Origin: Cytobacillus firmus
Lineage (GTDB): Bacteria; Bacillota; Bacilli; Bacillales; Cytobacillaceae
Direction of reading: 5' to 3'
Length of the DNA stretch: 64,000 nt
Assembly: GCF_023657595.1 (NCBI RefSeq)
Contig: NZ_CP098323.1
Location: forward strand, 830,001-894,000
The position numbers and the translations under genes are program-made. Numbering within the stretch: position 1 is the stretch's first letter; each line of letters opens with the position of its first letter. Positions 34,263-43,253 of the stretch are shown here, piece after piece. The notes beneath the pieces were generated by a model. That model was not told the origin of the DNA and ran no database searches. It saw nothing but the letters and a program-made list of their open reading frames with translations.

Positions 34263-35522
34263 TTAATCCTTATGTAGTTCCGACTTATAATTCGGAAAAG
34301 TAAAGCTGAAAACAGTTCCTTTATCGACTTCGCTTTTGACCCGGACATTACCATCCATGGCTCTTACAATACTGAATACGACCATCATTCCAAGGCCGGT
34401 CCCTTTGGAGCCTTTAGTCGAATAATAGGGTTCTCCCAGGCGCTGAAGCTGTTCGGGAGTCATGCCTACGCCGGTGTCTTTTATTTCGATGGTAATCTGG
34501 CTGCTGCTGTAGTGCGTTTCTATGTATAATTGCCCTCCGCGCGGCATAGCCTCAATTGAATTTTTAATTACATTCAAGAAACATTGGTGGAATTTTTGCC
34601 GATCCCCCTTAATAGATCCGAGGAGGGAAAAGTGGGCATTGATTTCGACTGAATTCTGGTTGGCTGTCGGCTTTAATATATTCAATACCTGCATGAGCTC
34701 TTTTTTTACATTGATCTCCTCGATCTTATCTAAGGATGGCTTGGAAAAGGTTAAATAGTTCTGGATGACCTGCTCTGCTGATTCCAGCTCAGCCTTCACA
34801 ATGCTCAAATATTCCACCCTTTTTCGCGGTGGCAGCCGCTGCTCCTGCAAAAGCTGAACAAATCCGATAGCGGCTGTCAGTGGATTGCGTATTTCATGTG
34901 AGATGGCTGCACCCATTTGCTCAACAGCTTCAAGTTTTTCGGCCCGGACGAGATTCTCACGCATATCCAGATTCCTTTTAGCAAATTCAAATACATATGT
35001 AATCATAAAGACACCCAATGGCGGTATCATCAAATAGGCAAACCAGGCATCGAACCTGTTTTGTGGGGGTGCGAATATTTCCATTACCATGACCGTCAGT
35101 ACACTTAAAATCAGGGTAATGATAACCGAAAAACGAATCCTTTTTCGGGACCCCTGCTTCCAAAACCAGGGATAGAGCTTCCAAAGAATGATCCCCAGGG
35201 GCAAATATAAAAGAATATTAGAATAAAACCCAGGCTCTATTCCATAAAAACTTCTCATCAAAATCACAGACCCGGCCAATGTGAGACCGAGCCCGGCATA
35301 TAAACCGCCGATGATGACAGGTATCAATCGTAAATCAAAAAAATAATGGGGGCTTGGCTGAAAGGAAAACTGAAAGCATATCCAGATCATAAACAAAAGC
35401 CATATAAAAGAGCAGCTTTTGGAAAACCGGAATTTAGAGCTTTTTTCCGCCCATACAAGCACAATAAACAAGATAACGATCAAGAGCGATAGATTAAAGA
35501 AAAAATGCTTTGTGATTTCCAC
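34263..35522 (-). CDS. KinB-like membrane sensor histidine kinase (paralogue 1)
   Basis: A 419-aa kinase. Residues 1-185 contain about six membrane spans with the 5TMR-LYT-type motif FDLRLIPVIIGGLYAGL. The kinase core has H-box AAISHEIRNPLTA (His about 209), N-box FLNVIKNSIEAM, and G-boxes DTGVGMT and GTGLGMMV. This layout is that of the sporulation kinase KinB, which feeds the Spo0 phosphorelay. GTG start. A second kinase of the same design is at 50346-51599. No response regulator adjoins it, as expected for a phosphorelay kinase. Confidence 0.87.
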   Translation of the reverse strand: MEITKHFFFNLSLLIVILFIVLVWAEKSSKFRFSKSCSFIWLLFMIWICFQFSFQPSPHYFFDLRLIPVIIGGLYAGLGLTLAGSVILMRSFYGIEPGFYSNILLYLPLGIILWKLYPWFWKQGSRKRIRFSVIITLILSVLTVMVMEIFAPPQNRFDAWFAYLMIPPLGVFMITYVFEFAKRNLDMRENLVRAEKLEAVEQMGAAISHEIRNPLTAAIGFVQLLQEQRLPPRKRVEYLSIVKAELESAEQVIQNYLTFSKPSLDKIEEINVKKELMQVLNILKPTANQNSVEINAHFSLLGSIKGDRQKFHQCFLNVIKNSIEAMPRGGQLYIETHYSSSQITIEIKDTGVGMTPEQLQRLGEPYYSTKGSKGTGLGMMVVFSIVRAMDGNVRVKSEVDKGTVFSFTFPNYKSELHKD

Positions 35523-35556
35523 CGTTTCACCTGCCTCTTTGTGAGGTTATAAGAAA

Positions 35557-35585
35557 ATTCTATATTGTTTTACTATTTATGACAA
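35557..35585 (-). promoter_or_regulatory. Sigma-A promoter of the KinB-like kinase
   Basis: On the minus strand TTGTCA (35585-35580) and TAGAAT (35562-35557) are 17 bases apart, 35 bases before the GTG start. Confidence 0.6.
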
Positions 35586-35713
35586 TACTCATTTGCTTTT
35601 TTTATATAATATTGTCAGAAAATACGAAATTGTGGAGGGTGGGACGAAGAATTCCTGTAAAAAGATAAACTGTTACAACGGATTTGTATTTTCCATTTTA
35701 AAAAAATGTATCA

Positions 35714-35737
35714 TTCTAATTTTTTAGAACGTATAAT
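35714..35737 (+). promoter_or_regulatory. Inverted-repeat operator next to the -10 of the ArsR-like/MFS operon
   Basis: TTCTAA-TTTT-TTAGAA (35714-35729) stands directly before TATAAT (35732-35737), and GTTAGAA/AATTAGAAA half-sites recur downstream. This is a likely site for the ArsR-type regulator encoded by the first gene. Confidence 0.5.
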
Positions 35738-35774
35738 AAAGTTAGAATATATGAATTAGAAAGGGTGAACCATC

Positions 35775-36248
35775 TTGGATTTAATCAAGAAAACGATGGA
35801 GATCAATCTTGAACAGCAGAAGCTGATATCCAGCCCGTTAAGGATTAAAATTATATATCTTCTCGCTAAAAGTCCCATGACAGCCAAACAGGTTGCCGAA
35901 GAGCTTGGGAAGTCTGCGGGAAGCATTCATTATCATATTCAGCAGCTTTTTAAAGGCGGAATACTCGAGATTGAGGAGACGAAAGAAAACAGGGGAATTA
36001 TCGAAAAGTATTACCGTTCAAAAGCGACCCAATTCAACTTGAAAGAAAGCGGACAGGAGAAAGGAGAAAGCTGCAGCACCATGGGAATAAACATCTCCCT
36101 CACAGAAGAAGAATTAAAGGGATTTCAGGACGATTTTTATGATTTGATGGTTAAATACATGGAAAAGAGCGTAAAGGGAGCTCTAAAGCGCAATTCTTAT
36201 GAGGTTTCCTGCAGCTTCAAATTGCTTGATTCCGAGGAGGAAGAATAG
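35775..36248 (+). CDS. ArsR-like winged-helix regulator
   Basis: A 157-aa regulator whose first 80 residues form a winged helix (LRIKIIYLLAKSPMTAKQVAEEL; SAGSIHYHIQQLFKGG). The C-terminal half is acidic and may hold the ligand site. It starts at TTG 35775 after GAAAGGGTG; an ATG at 35796 is possible. It abuts the MFS gene with no gap, so it probably represses that exporter. No cysteine metal site typical of metal-sensing ArsR proteins is seen; a single CS pair occurs near residue 103. Confidence 0.8.
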   Translation: MDLIKKTMEINLEQQKLISSPLRIKIIYLLAKSPMTAKQVAEELGKSAGSIHYHIQQLFKGGILEIEETKENRGIIEKYYRSKATQFNLKESGQEKGESCSTMGINISLTEEELKGFQDDFYDLMVKYMEKSVKGALKRNSYEVSCSFKLLDSEEEE

Positions 36249-37526
36249 ATGGAAGCACAGATTAAAAGAAATATAACACTGTTTCTGGCAGGGAAATTGA
36301 CAGCGGTGCTCGGTTCCTCCATTTATGGATTTGCCATTGGCTTATATATCCTTTCAGAAACAGGGTCCAGCCTCAATTTTGCCATAACCCTCATTCTTAG
36401 TACACTGCCAAGAATCCTGCTTTCTCCTGTTGCGGGCGCACTCAGTGACAGATGGGACCGCAAAAAAATCATCATTATTTCCGATTTCGCCTGTGCCGTC
36501 TGGCTTATTGCCATTTTGCTTCTGTACCTTTTGGTCACACAGGAAATCTGGCTCCTTTACACAGCCACAGCCGTTTTAAGCATTTTGAATACTTTTTATT
36601 CAGCGGCAGTCACTTCAGCAATTTACAACATGGTCGGTCCTGATACTCTGCAAAAAGCAATGTCACTCAATCAGGCCGCAGCTTCATCATCCTCCATCTT
36701 GGGACCCGTTCTTGGGGGCGTCTTCTTTGGCATCTTTCATCTATCAGTCTTCATGCTTATTAACATCATCGCCTTCACAGTCTCCGGCATCACCAGTTTA
36801 CTTATTCAATACAATCTATTTGCAGAAAAAAAAGAAAGACCAGAAGAAAATGGAATGATCTACGATCTGAAAATGGGTATTTCATATGTGAAAAATCAGC
36901 CGTTTATAAAAAATCTCATTATCATTAGCATCTGGCTGAACTTTTGGTTTGCGGTTTTTCCCGTTGCCATGCCTTATCTGGTTCTGACTGTGCGGGAAAT
37001 GAGTTCACTCCAGCTGGGCATCATTGAAGGAGCCTTTTCCGTCGGGATGCTGATCATGTCGGTCGTTCTATCTGCCCGTCCCGAGGTAAAGAGAAAAGAA
37101 GTGACCATTTTTGGGGGCGTAATGGCCATGTCCCTTATCATTGCTCTGCTTGGCCTCCCGAATTTTCCTGGCCTAATGGGCATTTCAAACAGCATCATGT
37201 TTCCTTTTTTAATAGGTCTGGTCCTGCTGCTATCTTCAGTTATCATGGTAATCAACATTCCAGTAATGGTTCTGCTGCAAAAAGGCACGCCTGATGCCTA
37301 TCGGGGCAGGGTCATGTCACTCCTTGAAACAGGAGCAAGTGCCATGACACCACTGGGCTTTATCTTTTTTGGATTTTTACTCGAAAAATTGCCTGTCTGG
37401 ATCCTAATGGCTGCATCCGGCGGCAGTATTCTGGTGCTAATCCTGTATCATTTGCAAAAAAGAACCTTTATCCAGCTGCTGAGAGACGCGGATCAGCCTA
37501 AAACTGAGATTAGCCCACAAGCCTGA
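36249..37526 (+). CDS. MFS efflux transporter
   Basis: A 425-aa protein with 12 predicted helices and the MFS loop motif GALSDRWDRKKIIIISD (about 61-77). A C-terminal helix holds the partner motif GTPDAYRGRVMSL, typical of MefA/DHA3-type macrolide or drug exporters. The ATG follows directly on the regulator's stop codon, so the two genes are translated from one message. A drug or metabolite efflux role is inferred from family and regulator. Confidence 0.87.
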   Translation: MEAQIKRNITLFLAGKLTAVLGSSIYGFAIGLYILSETGSSLNFAITLILSTLPRILLSPVAGALSDRWDRKKIIIISDFACAVWLIAILLLYLLVTQEIWLLYTATAVLSILNTFYSAAVTSAIYNMVGPDTLQKAMSLNQAAASSSSILGPVLGGVFFGIFHLSVFMLINIIAFTVSGITSLLIQYNLFAEKKERPEENGMIYDLKMGISYVKNQPFIKNLIIISIWLNFWFAVFPVAMPYLVLTVREMSSLQLGIIEGAFSVGMLIMSVVLSARPEVKRKEVTIFGGVMAMSLIIALLGLPNFPGLMGISNSIMFPFLIGLVLLLSSVIMVINIPVMVLLQKGTPDAYRGRVMSLLETGASAMTPLGFIFFGFLLEKLPVWILMAASGGSILVLILYHLQKRTFIQLLRDADQPKTEISPQA

Positions 37527-37529
37527 GAG

Positions 37530-37558
37530 AAAGCAGTTTTCCGCTGCTTTCTTTTATT
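37530..37558 (+). terminator. Rho-independent terminator of the MFS operon
   Basis: AGAAAGCAG pairs with CTGCTTTCT and is followed by TTTATTTT. Confidence 0.87.
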
Positions 37559-37563
37559 TTGCC

Positions 37564-37588
37564 GTTTACCGCCTTCATTCTGGGGTAT
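37564..37588 (+). promoter_or_regulatory. Sigma-B promoter of katE
   Basis: GTTTAC (37564-37569), a 13-base spacer and GGGTAT (37583-37588) match the Bacillus sigma-B consensus (GTTTAA, 12-14 bases, GGGTAT) in all but one position, 72 bases before the catalase start. Confidence 0.85.
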
Positions 37589-37660
37589 TTCAACTTATAG
37601 ATACATAGATAACATCGTAACCCCGAAGCAATTGCTTCTTTATATAAGGAGGAAGGACAT

Positions 37661-39748
37661 TTGAAACAAGATCCGCAAAATAAAAGCGTAAATGAGCACA
37701 GCAAAGACAAGCAGATTGAGGAGTTTCGCATGGATAACACAGGCAAGAAGCTGACAACGAACCAGGGGGTAAAGGTTTCGGAGGATGAGCATTCACTGAA
37801 AGCAGGTACCCGCGGACCGACGCTGATGGAGGACTTTCACTTTCGGGAAAAAATGACGCATTTTGACCATGAGCGCATCCCTGAACGGGTTGTTCATGCC
37901 CGCGGGTTTGGCGCACATGGCTATTTCCAGGTGTATGAATCCATGGCAGAATACACTAGGGCCAAGTTTCTGCAGGACCCATCTGTCAAGACCCCGGTCT
38001 TTGTTCGTTTCTCGACAGTTGCCGGCTCCCGCGGCTCGGCAGACTCTGTACGTGATGCCCGCGGCTTTGCCACCAAGTTTTACACGGAAGAAGGCAATTA
38101 TGATTTAGTAGGAAATAATATTCCGGTGTTTTTCATCCAGGATGCCATCAAATTCCCGGATCTCGTTCATTCATTCAAGCCGGAGCCGCATAACGAAATG
38201 CCGCAGGCTTCAACGGCCCATGATACATTCTGGGATTTTGCCGCCAACAATACTGAAACAGCCCATATGATCATGTGGACGATGTCAGACCGTGCCATTC
38301 CGCGCAGTTTCCGCATGATGGAGGGCTTTGGTGTTCACACGTTCCGATTTGTGAACGAGCAGGGGAAGGCGCGTTTTGTGAAATTTCACTGGAAGCCTGT
38401 TCTGGGCACGCATTCACTTGTTTTTGACGAAGCCCAAAAGCTTGCCGGAAAGGATCCGGATTTCCACCGCCGGGATCTTTGGGAAGCCATCGAAATGGGA
38501 GATTACCCTGAATTTGAACTGGGTGTCCAGATGATTGATGAAGAAGATGAATTCTCCTTTGACTTTGATATTCTGGATGCCACGAAGCTGTGGCCGGAGG
38601 AAATGGTTCCGGTTAAGATCATAGGAAAAATGACCCTGAACCGGAATCAGGATAATGTGTTTGCTGAAACAGAACAAGTCGCGTTCCACCCTGGGCATGT
38701 GGTGCCGGGCATTGATTTTTCAAATGACCCATTACTGCAGGGCCGCCTGTTTTCCTATACAGACACACAGCTAATCCGCCTAGGCGGTCCAAACTTCCAT
38801 GAAATCCCGATCAACCGTCCTGTATGTCCATTCCACAATAATCAGTATGACGGCTATCATCGCATGACGATCAACAAAGGGCCGGTTGCTTATCATAAAA
38901 ACTCGATGCAGAATAATGATCCAAGCCCTGCCACAGCAGAAGAGGGCGGCTATGTTCATTATCAGGAAAAGATCGAAGGGCGCAAAGTGCGCCAGCGCAG
39001 CGACAGCTTCAAAGACCATTACAGCCAGGCGAAAATGTTCTGGAACAGCATGTCCGAAGTCGAGAAGCAGCATATGATCGAGGCGTTCCGTTTTGAAGTT
39101 GGAAAAGTGCAGAACAAGGATGTGAAGCAGCAGGTTGTAAACATGTTCAGCAACGTAGATAGCTTCCTGGCTGAGCAAATTGCCCTCGGAGTTGGCGCTA
39201 TCGTGCCTGATGCTGCAAATGAATCCAAAGTGACGCACTCTTCACCAGCATTAAGCCAAATGAACACAGCCAAATCACCTAAGACCCGAAAAGTCGCCAT
39301 CCTTGCTGATAATGGCTTCAGCTATACTGAAGTCAATAGCGTAATGGAAGCTTTGAAAAGTGCTGGGATTATGCCTGAAATTGTCAGCAAAAACCTCGGT
39401 ATGATCAAAGGAGACGGCGGAGAACTGGAAGTTATGAAAACATTCCTGACTTCACACTCCGTTATGTATGATGCCATCTATGTGGCAGGAGGAAAAGAAA
39501 GTGCCAAAGCTCTGAAAATGATGCCGCAGGCAAAGGAATTCGTCAGCGAAGCCTACAAGCATTTTAAAACCATTGCTTTTGGCGGCGAAGGAGCCGAACT
39601 GCTGCCTGCAGAAGCTTTAAACCTGCTGGGGCAATCCCAAACTCTTTCGGATATGGGAATCGTCGAAATCAAAAGCGGCGATGCTTCCTCCAGTGAGAAT
39701 TTAATTAATAGCATTGCCATGCACCGTCATTGGGGCCGTGCCATATAA
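37661..39748 (+). CDS. katE: Large-subunit monofunctional catalase KatE type
   Basis: A 695-aa clade-2 catalase that turns hydrogen peroxide into water and oxygen. Catalytic His is in VVHARGFGAHG (about 76), the distal Asn region in VGNNIPVFFIQDA, and the heme-ligand Tyr in RLFSYTDTQLIRLGG. The C-terminal 150 residues form the extra DJ-1/PfpI-like domain found only in large catalases (KVAILADNGFS; AIYVAGGKES). TTG start behind AAGGAGGAAGG. A sigma-B promoter upstream makes it a general-stress gene, as B. subtilis katE is. Confidence 0.95.
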   Translation: MKQDPQNKSVNEHSKDKQIEEFRMDNTGKKLTTNQGVKVSEDEHSLKAGTRGPTLMEDFHFREKMTHFDHERIPERVVHARGFGAHGYFQVYESMAEYTRAKFLQDPSVKTPVFVRFSTVAGSRGSADSVRDARGFATKFYTEEGNYDLVGNNIPVFFIQDAIKFPDLVHSFKPEPHNEMPQASTAHDTFWDFAANNTETAHMIMWTMSDRAIPRSFRMMEGFGVHTFRFVNEQGKARFVKFHWKPVLGTHSLVFDEAQKLAGKDPDFHRRDLWEAIEMGDYPEFELGVQMIDEEDEFSFDFDILDATKLWPEEMVPVKIIGKMTLNRNQDNVFAETEQVAFHPGHVVPGIDFSNDPLLQGRLFSYTDTQLIRLGGPNFHEIPINRPVCPFHNNQYDGYHRMTINKGPVAYHKNSMQNNDPSPATAEEGGYVHYQEKIEGRKVRQRSDSFKDHYSQAKMFWNSMSEVEKQHMIEAFRFEVGKVQNKDVKQQVVNMFSNVDSFLAEQIALGVGAIVPDAANESKVTHSSPALSQMNTAKSPKTRKVAILADNGFSYTEVNSVMEALKSAGIMPEIVSKNLGMIKGDGGELEVMKTFLTSHSVMYDAIYVAGGKESAKALKMMPQAKEFVSEAYKHFKTIAFGGEGAELLPAEALNLLGQSQTLSDMGIVEIKSGDASSSENLINSIAMHRHWGRAI

Positions 39749-39755
39749 AATCAAT

Positions 39756-39790
39756 GCCAGCTGCCCGCTATCGGGCGGCTGGCTTTTTTT
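39756..39790 (+). terminator. Rho-independent terminator of katE
   Basis: GCCAGCTGCCCG and CGGGCGGCTGGC form a GC-rich stem around CTAT, then TTTTTTT. Confidence 0.93.
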
Positions 39791-39815
39791 CTGATTCCTT
39801 GATAGATTAAGGACT

Positions 39816-40061
39816 GACCGTTAAATTTCAAAAGTGACCGAAATAATGCAGAAACTGACCGATAAAATCGAATAGTAACCGATAAATTAAAATTATGACC
39901 GATAAAGCTGATGAAGTGACCGATAAACGGAAAATTGTTCGGCCATCGTTGAGTTTGGCCGATAAATCTTTAATTATGGCCTGTAAATGCCCCACCTTGG
40001 CCGGCGAAACTGCAAAATAGGCCTGTAAATCCCTCATTTCGGCCGGTATTTTCCTGATTCT
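39816..40061. repeat. Array of about twelve GACCGATAAA/GGCCTGTAAA units at 20-21 bp spacing
   Basis: Units start at 39816, 39836, 39857, 39877, 39897, 39918, 39941, 39957, 39978, 39999, 40020 and 40041. The first half has GACCGATAAA cores and the second half GGCC(G/T)(A/G)TAAA cores. The sequence between cores is not conserved. It is the reverse orientation of the array at 4501-4610. It fills most of the 470-base gap between katE and the AraC-type gene. I see nothing else in 40062-40200 beyond the likely promoter region of the next gene. Confidence 0.87.
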
Positions 40062-40220
40062 GCCCCGGCCCGCCAGCATCCGCAACAAAATTTCCCCAAT
40101 ATGCAGGTATTCCCCTCCTATAATAAGAATTCTTTATTATCTTCCTGCCAAAACAAAGCAAAAAATGACAGGCAGTTAAAAAGAGATAAAGGTAGGATAT
40201 ACATAAGGGAGTGATTAGTA

Positions 40221-41084
40221 ATGTCATGGATTGAATCGCTGCAGAAGGCTATTGATTATATAGAGGAGCATTTGCTGGATGAGGATTTTTCAGTCCAGAG
40301 AGCTGCGGAGGCAGCGAACTCCTCCGTATTTCATTTTCAGCGCACGTTTGCCATTCTGACAGATATGCCGGTGGGAGAATATATCCGGGGCAGAAGATTA
40401 ACGCTCGCCGCACAGGACCTGGTTTGTACAGACCTCAAAGTAATTGACCTCGCCTATAAATATGGCTATGACACTCCCGAAGCTTTTACAAAGGCTTTCC
40501 GCAGACAGCATGGCATGACACCGACGGAAGCCAGAAATTTTTCCGGAAAGCTGAAATCATATAACCGCCTGGTGATCCAGGTGAGTCTGAAAGGGGCGGA
40601 ACAAATGCAATATGCAATTGTCGAAAAAGAAGCGTTTCAAGTAGCGGGCATCAAAAAGGAGTTCTCTTTAGTCAATGAAGAAAATTTGGCCGGCATCCCG
40701 AAATTGTGGGATGAAGTAAACAGTAACGGCACCTCTGATAAGCTATTCAAGCTGAATAATGGGGATATCAAAGGAATTCTAGGCGTGTGTGTGGATAACC
40801 GCAGCCAGAAGCCTGACAGCATGGATTACTGGATTGCCGCAAGCTTCAAAGGTGATGAGCCTGACAGCTTCGAGAGCATGGAAGTCCCGGCCTCCAAATG
40901 GGCGGTGTTTGAAGTACATGGCGCCATGCCGCATGCCATGCAAAACACCTGGAAAAAAATCTTCTCGGAATGGTTTCCATCAAGCGGCTATGAACATGCT
41001 GATGCACCTGAACTGGAGGTCTATACAGCAGGTGATGCGTCCAGTCCGGATTATTATTCAGAGATCTGGATTCCGGTAAAATAA
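40221..41084 (+). CDS. AraC-family regulator with GyrI-like effector domain
   Basis: A 287-aa protein. The N-terminal two helix-turn-helix motifs of AraC/XylS proteins span residues 1-105 (DFSVQRAAEAANSSVFHFQR; LAYKYGYDTPEAFTKAFRR). The C-terminal GyrI-like/AraC-E-bind domain (about 125-287) usually binds a hydrophobic drug or ligand. This is the reverse domain order from AraC itself and is that of the Rob/BmrR-related group. RBS AAGGGAGTG. Its target genes are unknown; the gene stands alone. Confidence 0.88.
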   Translation: MSWIESLQKAIDYIEEHLLDEDFSVQRAAEAANSSVFHFQRTFAILTDMPVGEYIRGRRLTLAAQDLVCTDLKVIDLAYKYGYDTPEAFTKAFRRQHGMTPTEARNFSGKLKSYNRLVIQVSLKGAEQMQYAIVEKEAFQVAGIKKEFSLVNEENLAGIPKLWDEVNSNGTSDKLFKLNNGDIKGILGVCVDNRSQKPDSMDYWIAASFKGDEPDSFESMEVPASKWAVFEVHGAMPHAMQNTWKKIFSEWFPSSGYEHADAPELEVYTAGDASSPDYYSEIWIPVK

Positions 41085-41091
41085 CCATCAA

Positions 41092-41122
41092 AAAACCTGC
41101 AGATGCCAGATCTGCAGGTTTC
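41092..41122. terminator. Bidirectional terminator
   Basis: AAACCTGCAGAT and ATCTGCAGGTTT form a perfect stem around GCCAG, with A and T flanks on either side, between convergent genes. Confidence 0.9.
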
Positions 41123-41127
41123 TTCAT

Positions 41128-42642
41128 CTACACCTTCTTCTTCGGGATCTTCCCAATACCAAGCTCCTTCGCTTCTTTCTGCAGAGCCTTGATTAGACTG
41201 AAGGTCATTAAAGCCATAATAACGGAAAAGGGAAGAGCCGCTGCAATCATCGTATTCTGCAGAGCTTGAAGCCCGCCGGAATAGAGCAGGACCAATGAAA
41301 TGGCAGCAAGCAATATTCCCCACACTAATTTAATCTTGTTGCCGGGATGGTGTGAACCATTAGTCGTCATCATTCCCAGGACATAGGTGCCGGAGTCGGC
41401 AGAAGTAATAAAGAACGTGCAAATGAGCAAAATGGCGATGATCGAGAGGACTGTACCCATCGGAAGGTTGGAGAATACGCCAAATAGTGCCTCTTCAGTA
41501 GCCAATTCCGAGATTTTCGCTGTGCCTTGGTGCTCTTGCATAATGGCGGTTCCCCCAAATGTGGCAAACCAGATAAATCCAATTAGCGACGGAATAAGCA
41601 GGACCCCAAAGACAAATTCCCGGATGGTTCTTCCTTTAGAAACACGGGCAATGAAAATGCCAACGAACGGCGCCCAGGCAATCCACCAGGCCCAGTAAAA
41701 AATTGTCCAGCCATTAATCCATTCCCTGACCTCCGGATTCAGAGGGGCAATCCTGAGGCTCATGCCCGGCAAATATTGAAGATAGCTTCCAAGCGTATTG
41801 GTGAACAGATTCAGAATGAATAATGACGGTCCAAGAAAGAACGTCAGAATAAATAGAGCACCCGCAAGAATCATATTGGCATTACTCAGAATTTTAATGC
41901 CTTTTCCAAGACCGGACAGGGCCGAAATTATAAACAGGACTGTAACAATAGCGACAATCACAAACTGAACGGTGAAATTAACAGGAAGTCCATATAGATA
42001 TGACAATCCTCCGTTAATCTGCACAGCTCCAAACCCAAGTGTCGTGGCCACACCGATAACAGTTGCTACCACTGATAGAATATCAATGACTTTTCCTGTC
42101 ACCCCCTGTGTACGGTCTCCCAATATGGGTTTTAAAGTGGCACTTATTAAACCAGGTTCCCCATGGCGGAAATTAAAATAAGCCAGCACAAGTGCGACAA
42201 TTCCATATATGGCCCAGGCATGTATCCCCCAATGGAAGTACGTATATCTCATCGCATTCTTAATCGCCTCGTCCGTCCCCACTGCACCTCCGGTTGGAGA
42301 CCCAACTGCATAGTGATAAATCGGTTCTGCTGAACCCCAGAAAACCAGCCCGATTCCCATCCCAGCGCTGAACAGCATCGCAAACCAGGTAGGGCGGGTA
42401 AATTCCGGTTTATCATCCTGCTTCCCAAGCTTGATTCTTCCTAAAGGGCTGATTAAAAAATATAAACAAACAATGACAATAAACGAAACAAGAATCAAAT
42501 AATACCAGCCGAATTTATCGGTGATAAAGGCCTGTACATTTGCTGTCACACTCTCCAGTGAATCCGGGACAAAAACACCGAATAAAACAAGCAATAATAA
42601 AATGGCGGCCGATATATAGAAAACCATTAAGCTTTTCTTCAC
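41128..42642 (-). CDS. BCCT-family transporter, OpuD/glycine betaine-like
   Basis: A 504-aa, 12-helix transporter. BCCT signatures are present: GMGIGLVFWGSAEPIYHY (about 93-110) and the tryptophan-rich FYWAWWIAWAPFVGIFIARV (about 320-339) that lines the trimethylammonium box. It takes up betaine, choline or carnitine with sodium. I use the GTG at 42642, seven bases after AAAGGGG; the TTG six bases upstream is too close to that RBS. It is monocistronic and probably osmotically regulated. Confidence 0.92.
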   Translation of the reverse strand: MKKSLMVFYISAAILLLLVLFGVFVPDSLESVTANVQAFITDKFGWYYLILVSFIVIVCLYFLISPLGRIKLGKQDDKPEFTRPTWFAMLFSAGMGIGLVFWGSAEPIYHYAVGSPTGGAVGTDEAIKNAMRYTYFHWGIHAWAIYGIVALVLAYFNFRHGEPGLISATLKPILGDRTQGVTGKVIDILSVVATVIGVATTLGFGAVQINGGLSYLYGLPVNFTVQFVIVAIVTVLFIISALSGLGKGIKILSNANMILAGALFILTFFLGPSLFILNLFTNTLGSYLQYLPGMSLRIAPLNPEVREWINGWTIFYWAWWIAWAPFVGIFIARVSKGRTIREFVFGVLLIPSLIGFIWFATFGGTAIMQEHQGTAKISELATEEALFGVFSNLPMGTVLSIIAILLICTFFITSADSGTYVLGMMTTNGSHHPGNKIKLVWGILLAAISLVLLYSGGLQALQNTMIAAALPFSVIMALMTFSLIKALQKEAKELGIGKIPKKKV

Positions 42643-42782
42643 ATGCAATCCCCTTTCTTCTCATGCTGCTTCCTTTAGGATTAAATATATAGCCAGTAAT
42701 TATGCGGCTGAAACATAAATTTGCAGGAAATTCCCATATGCTGACGAAATTCATAGGTATCTGGACAAGGAGGTAAGTGGAT

Positions 42783-43253
42783 TTGCTGACATTATTCCGC
42801 TATAACTGGCAAGTGCGTGATGAGTGGTTTGAATGGTGCCGTCAGCTCTCAGCCGAAGAGCTGAAAGCCAGCCGGACTGGAGGAGTTGGAGGCATACTGG
42901 AAACCCTTTTTCATATCGCAGATGTAGAATACAGCTGGATTTGTGTGATACAGGGCAAGGAAGTGAAAGATCCCCTGTTTTCCGACTATGCTGAATTGGA
43001 TAAAGTAATGGCACTTTCTGAGGAATACCGAAGGGGATTAGAACACTTTTTTCAGGAGGAATGGCCAGTTCCATACAATGAGTTTGTTACACCGCCATGG
43101 ATGGAGAAGCAATATAAAAGGGGAGACATCTTGAACCATGTGATTGCCCATGAAATCCATCACATTGGACAGCTGTCAGTCTGGGCAAGGGACCTGAATC
43201 TCCCGCCTGTATCAGCCAATTTGATCGGAAGGAGATTAATTAAATATGATTAG
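42783..43253 (+). CDS. DinB-family protein (second copy in window)
   Basis: A 156-aa DinB/YfiT-type four-helix protein. The metal triad is seen as His in LFHIADVE (about 48) and HEIHHIGQL near residues 123-131. A TTG start at 42783 has the correct nine-base distance to AAGGAGG, whereas the GTG at 42777 is only three bases from it. The stop overlaps the following GNAT gene by eight bases. The function may be thiol transfer or hydrolysis of a metabolite. Confidence 0.8.
   Translation: MLTLFRYNWQVRDEWFEWCRQLSAEELKASRTGGVGGILETLFHIADVEYSWICVIQGKEVKDPLFSDYAELDKVMALSEEYRRGLEHFFQEEWPVPYNEFVTPPWMEKQYKRGDILNHVIAHEIHHIGQLSVWARDLNLPPVSANLIGRRLIKYD

Noticed and set aside
39816..40227. CRISPR array or small genes between katE and the AraC-type gene
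   Set aside because: Units are too short (about 10 bases conserved), the gaps are not fixed-length spacers and no cas genes are present. The open frames consist of repeat sequence.
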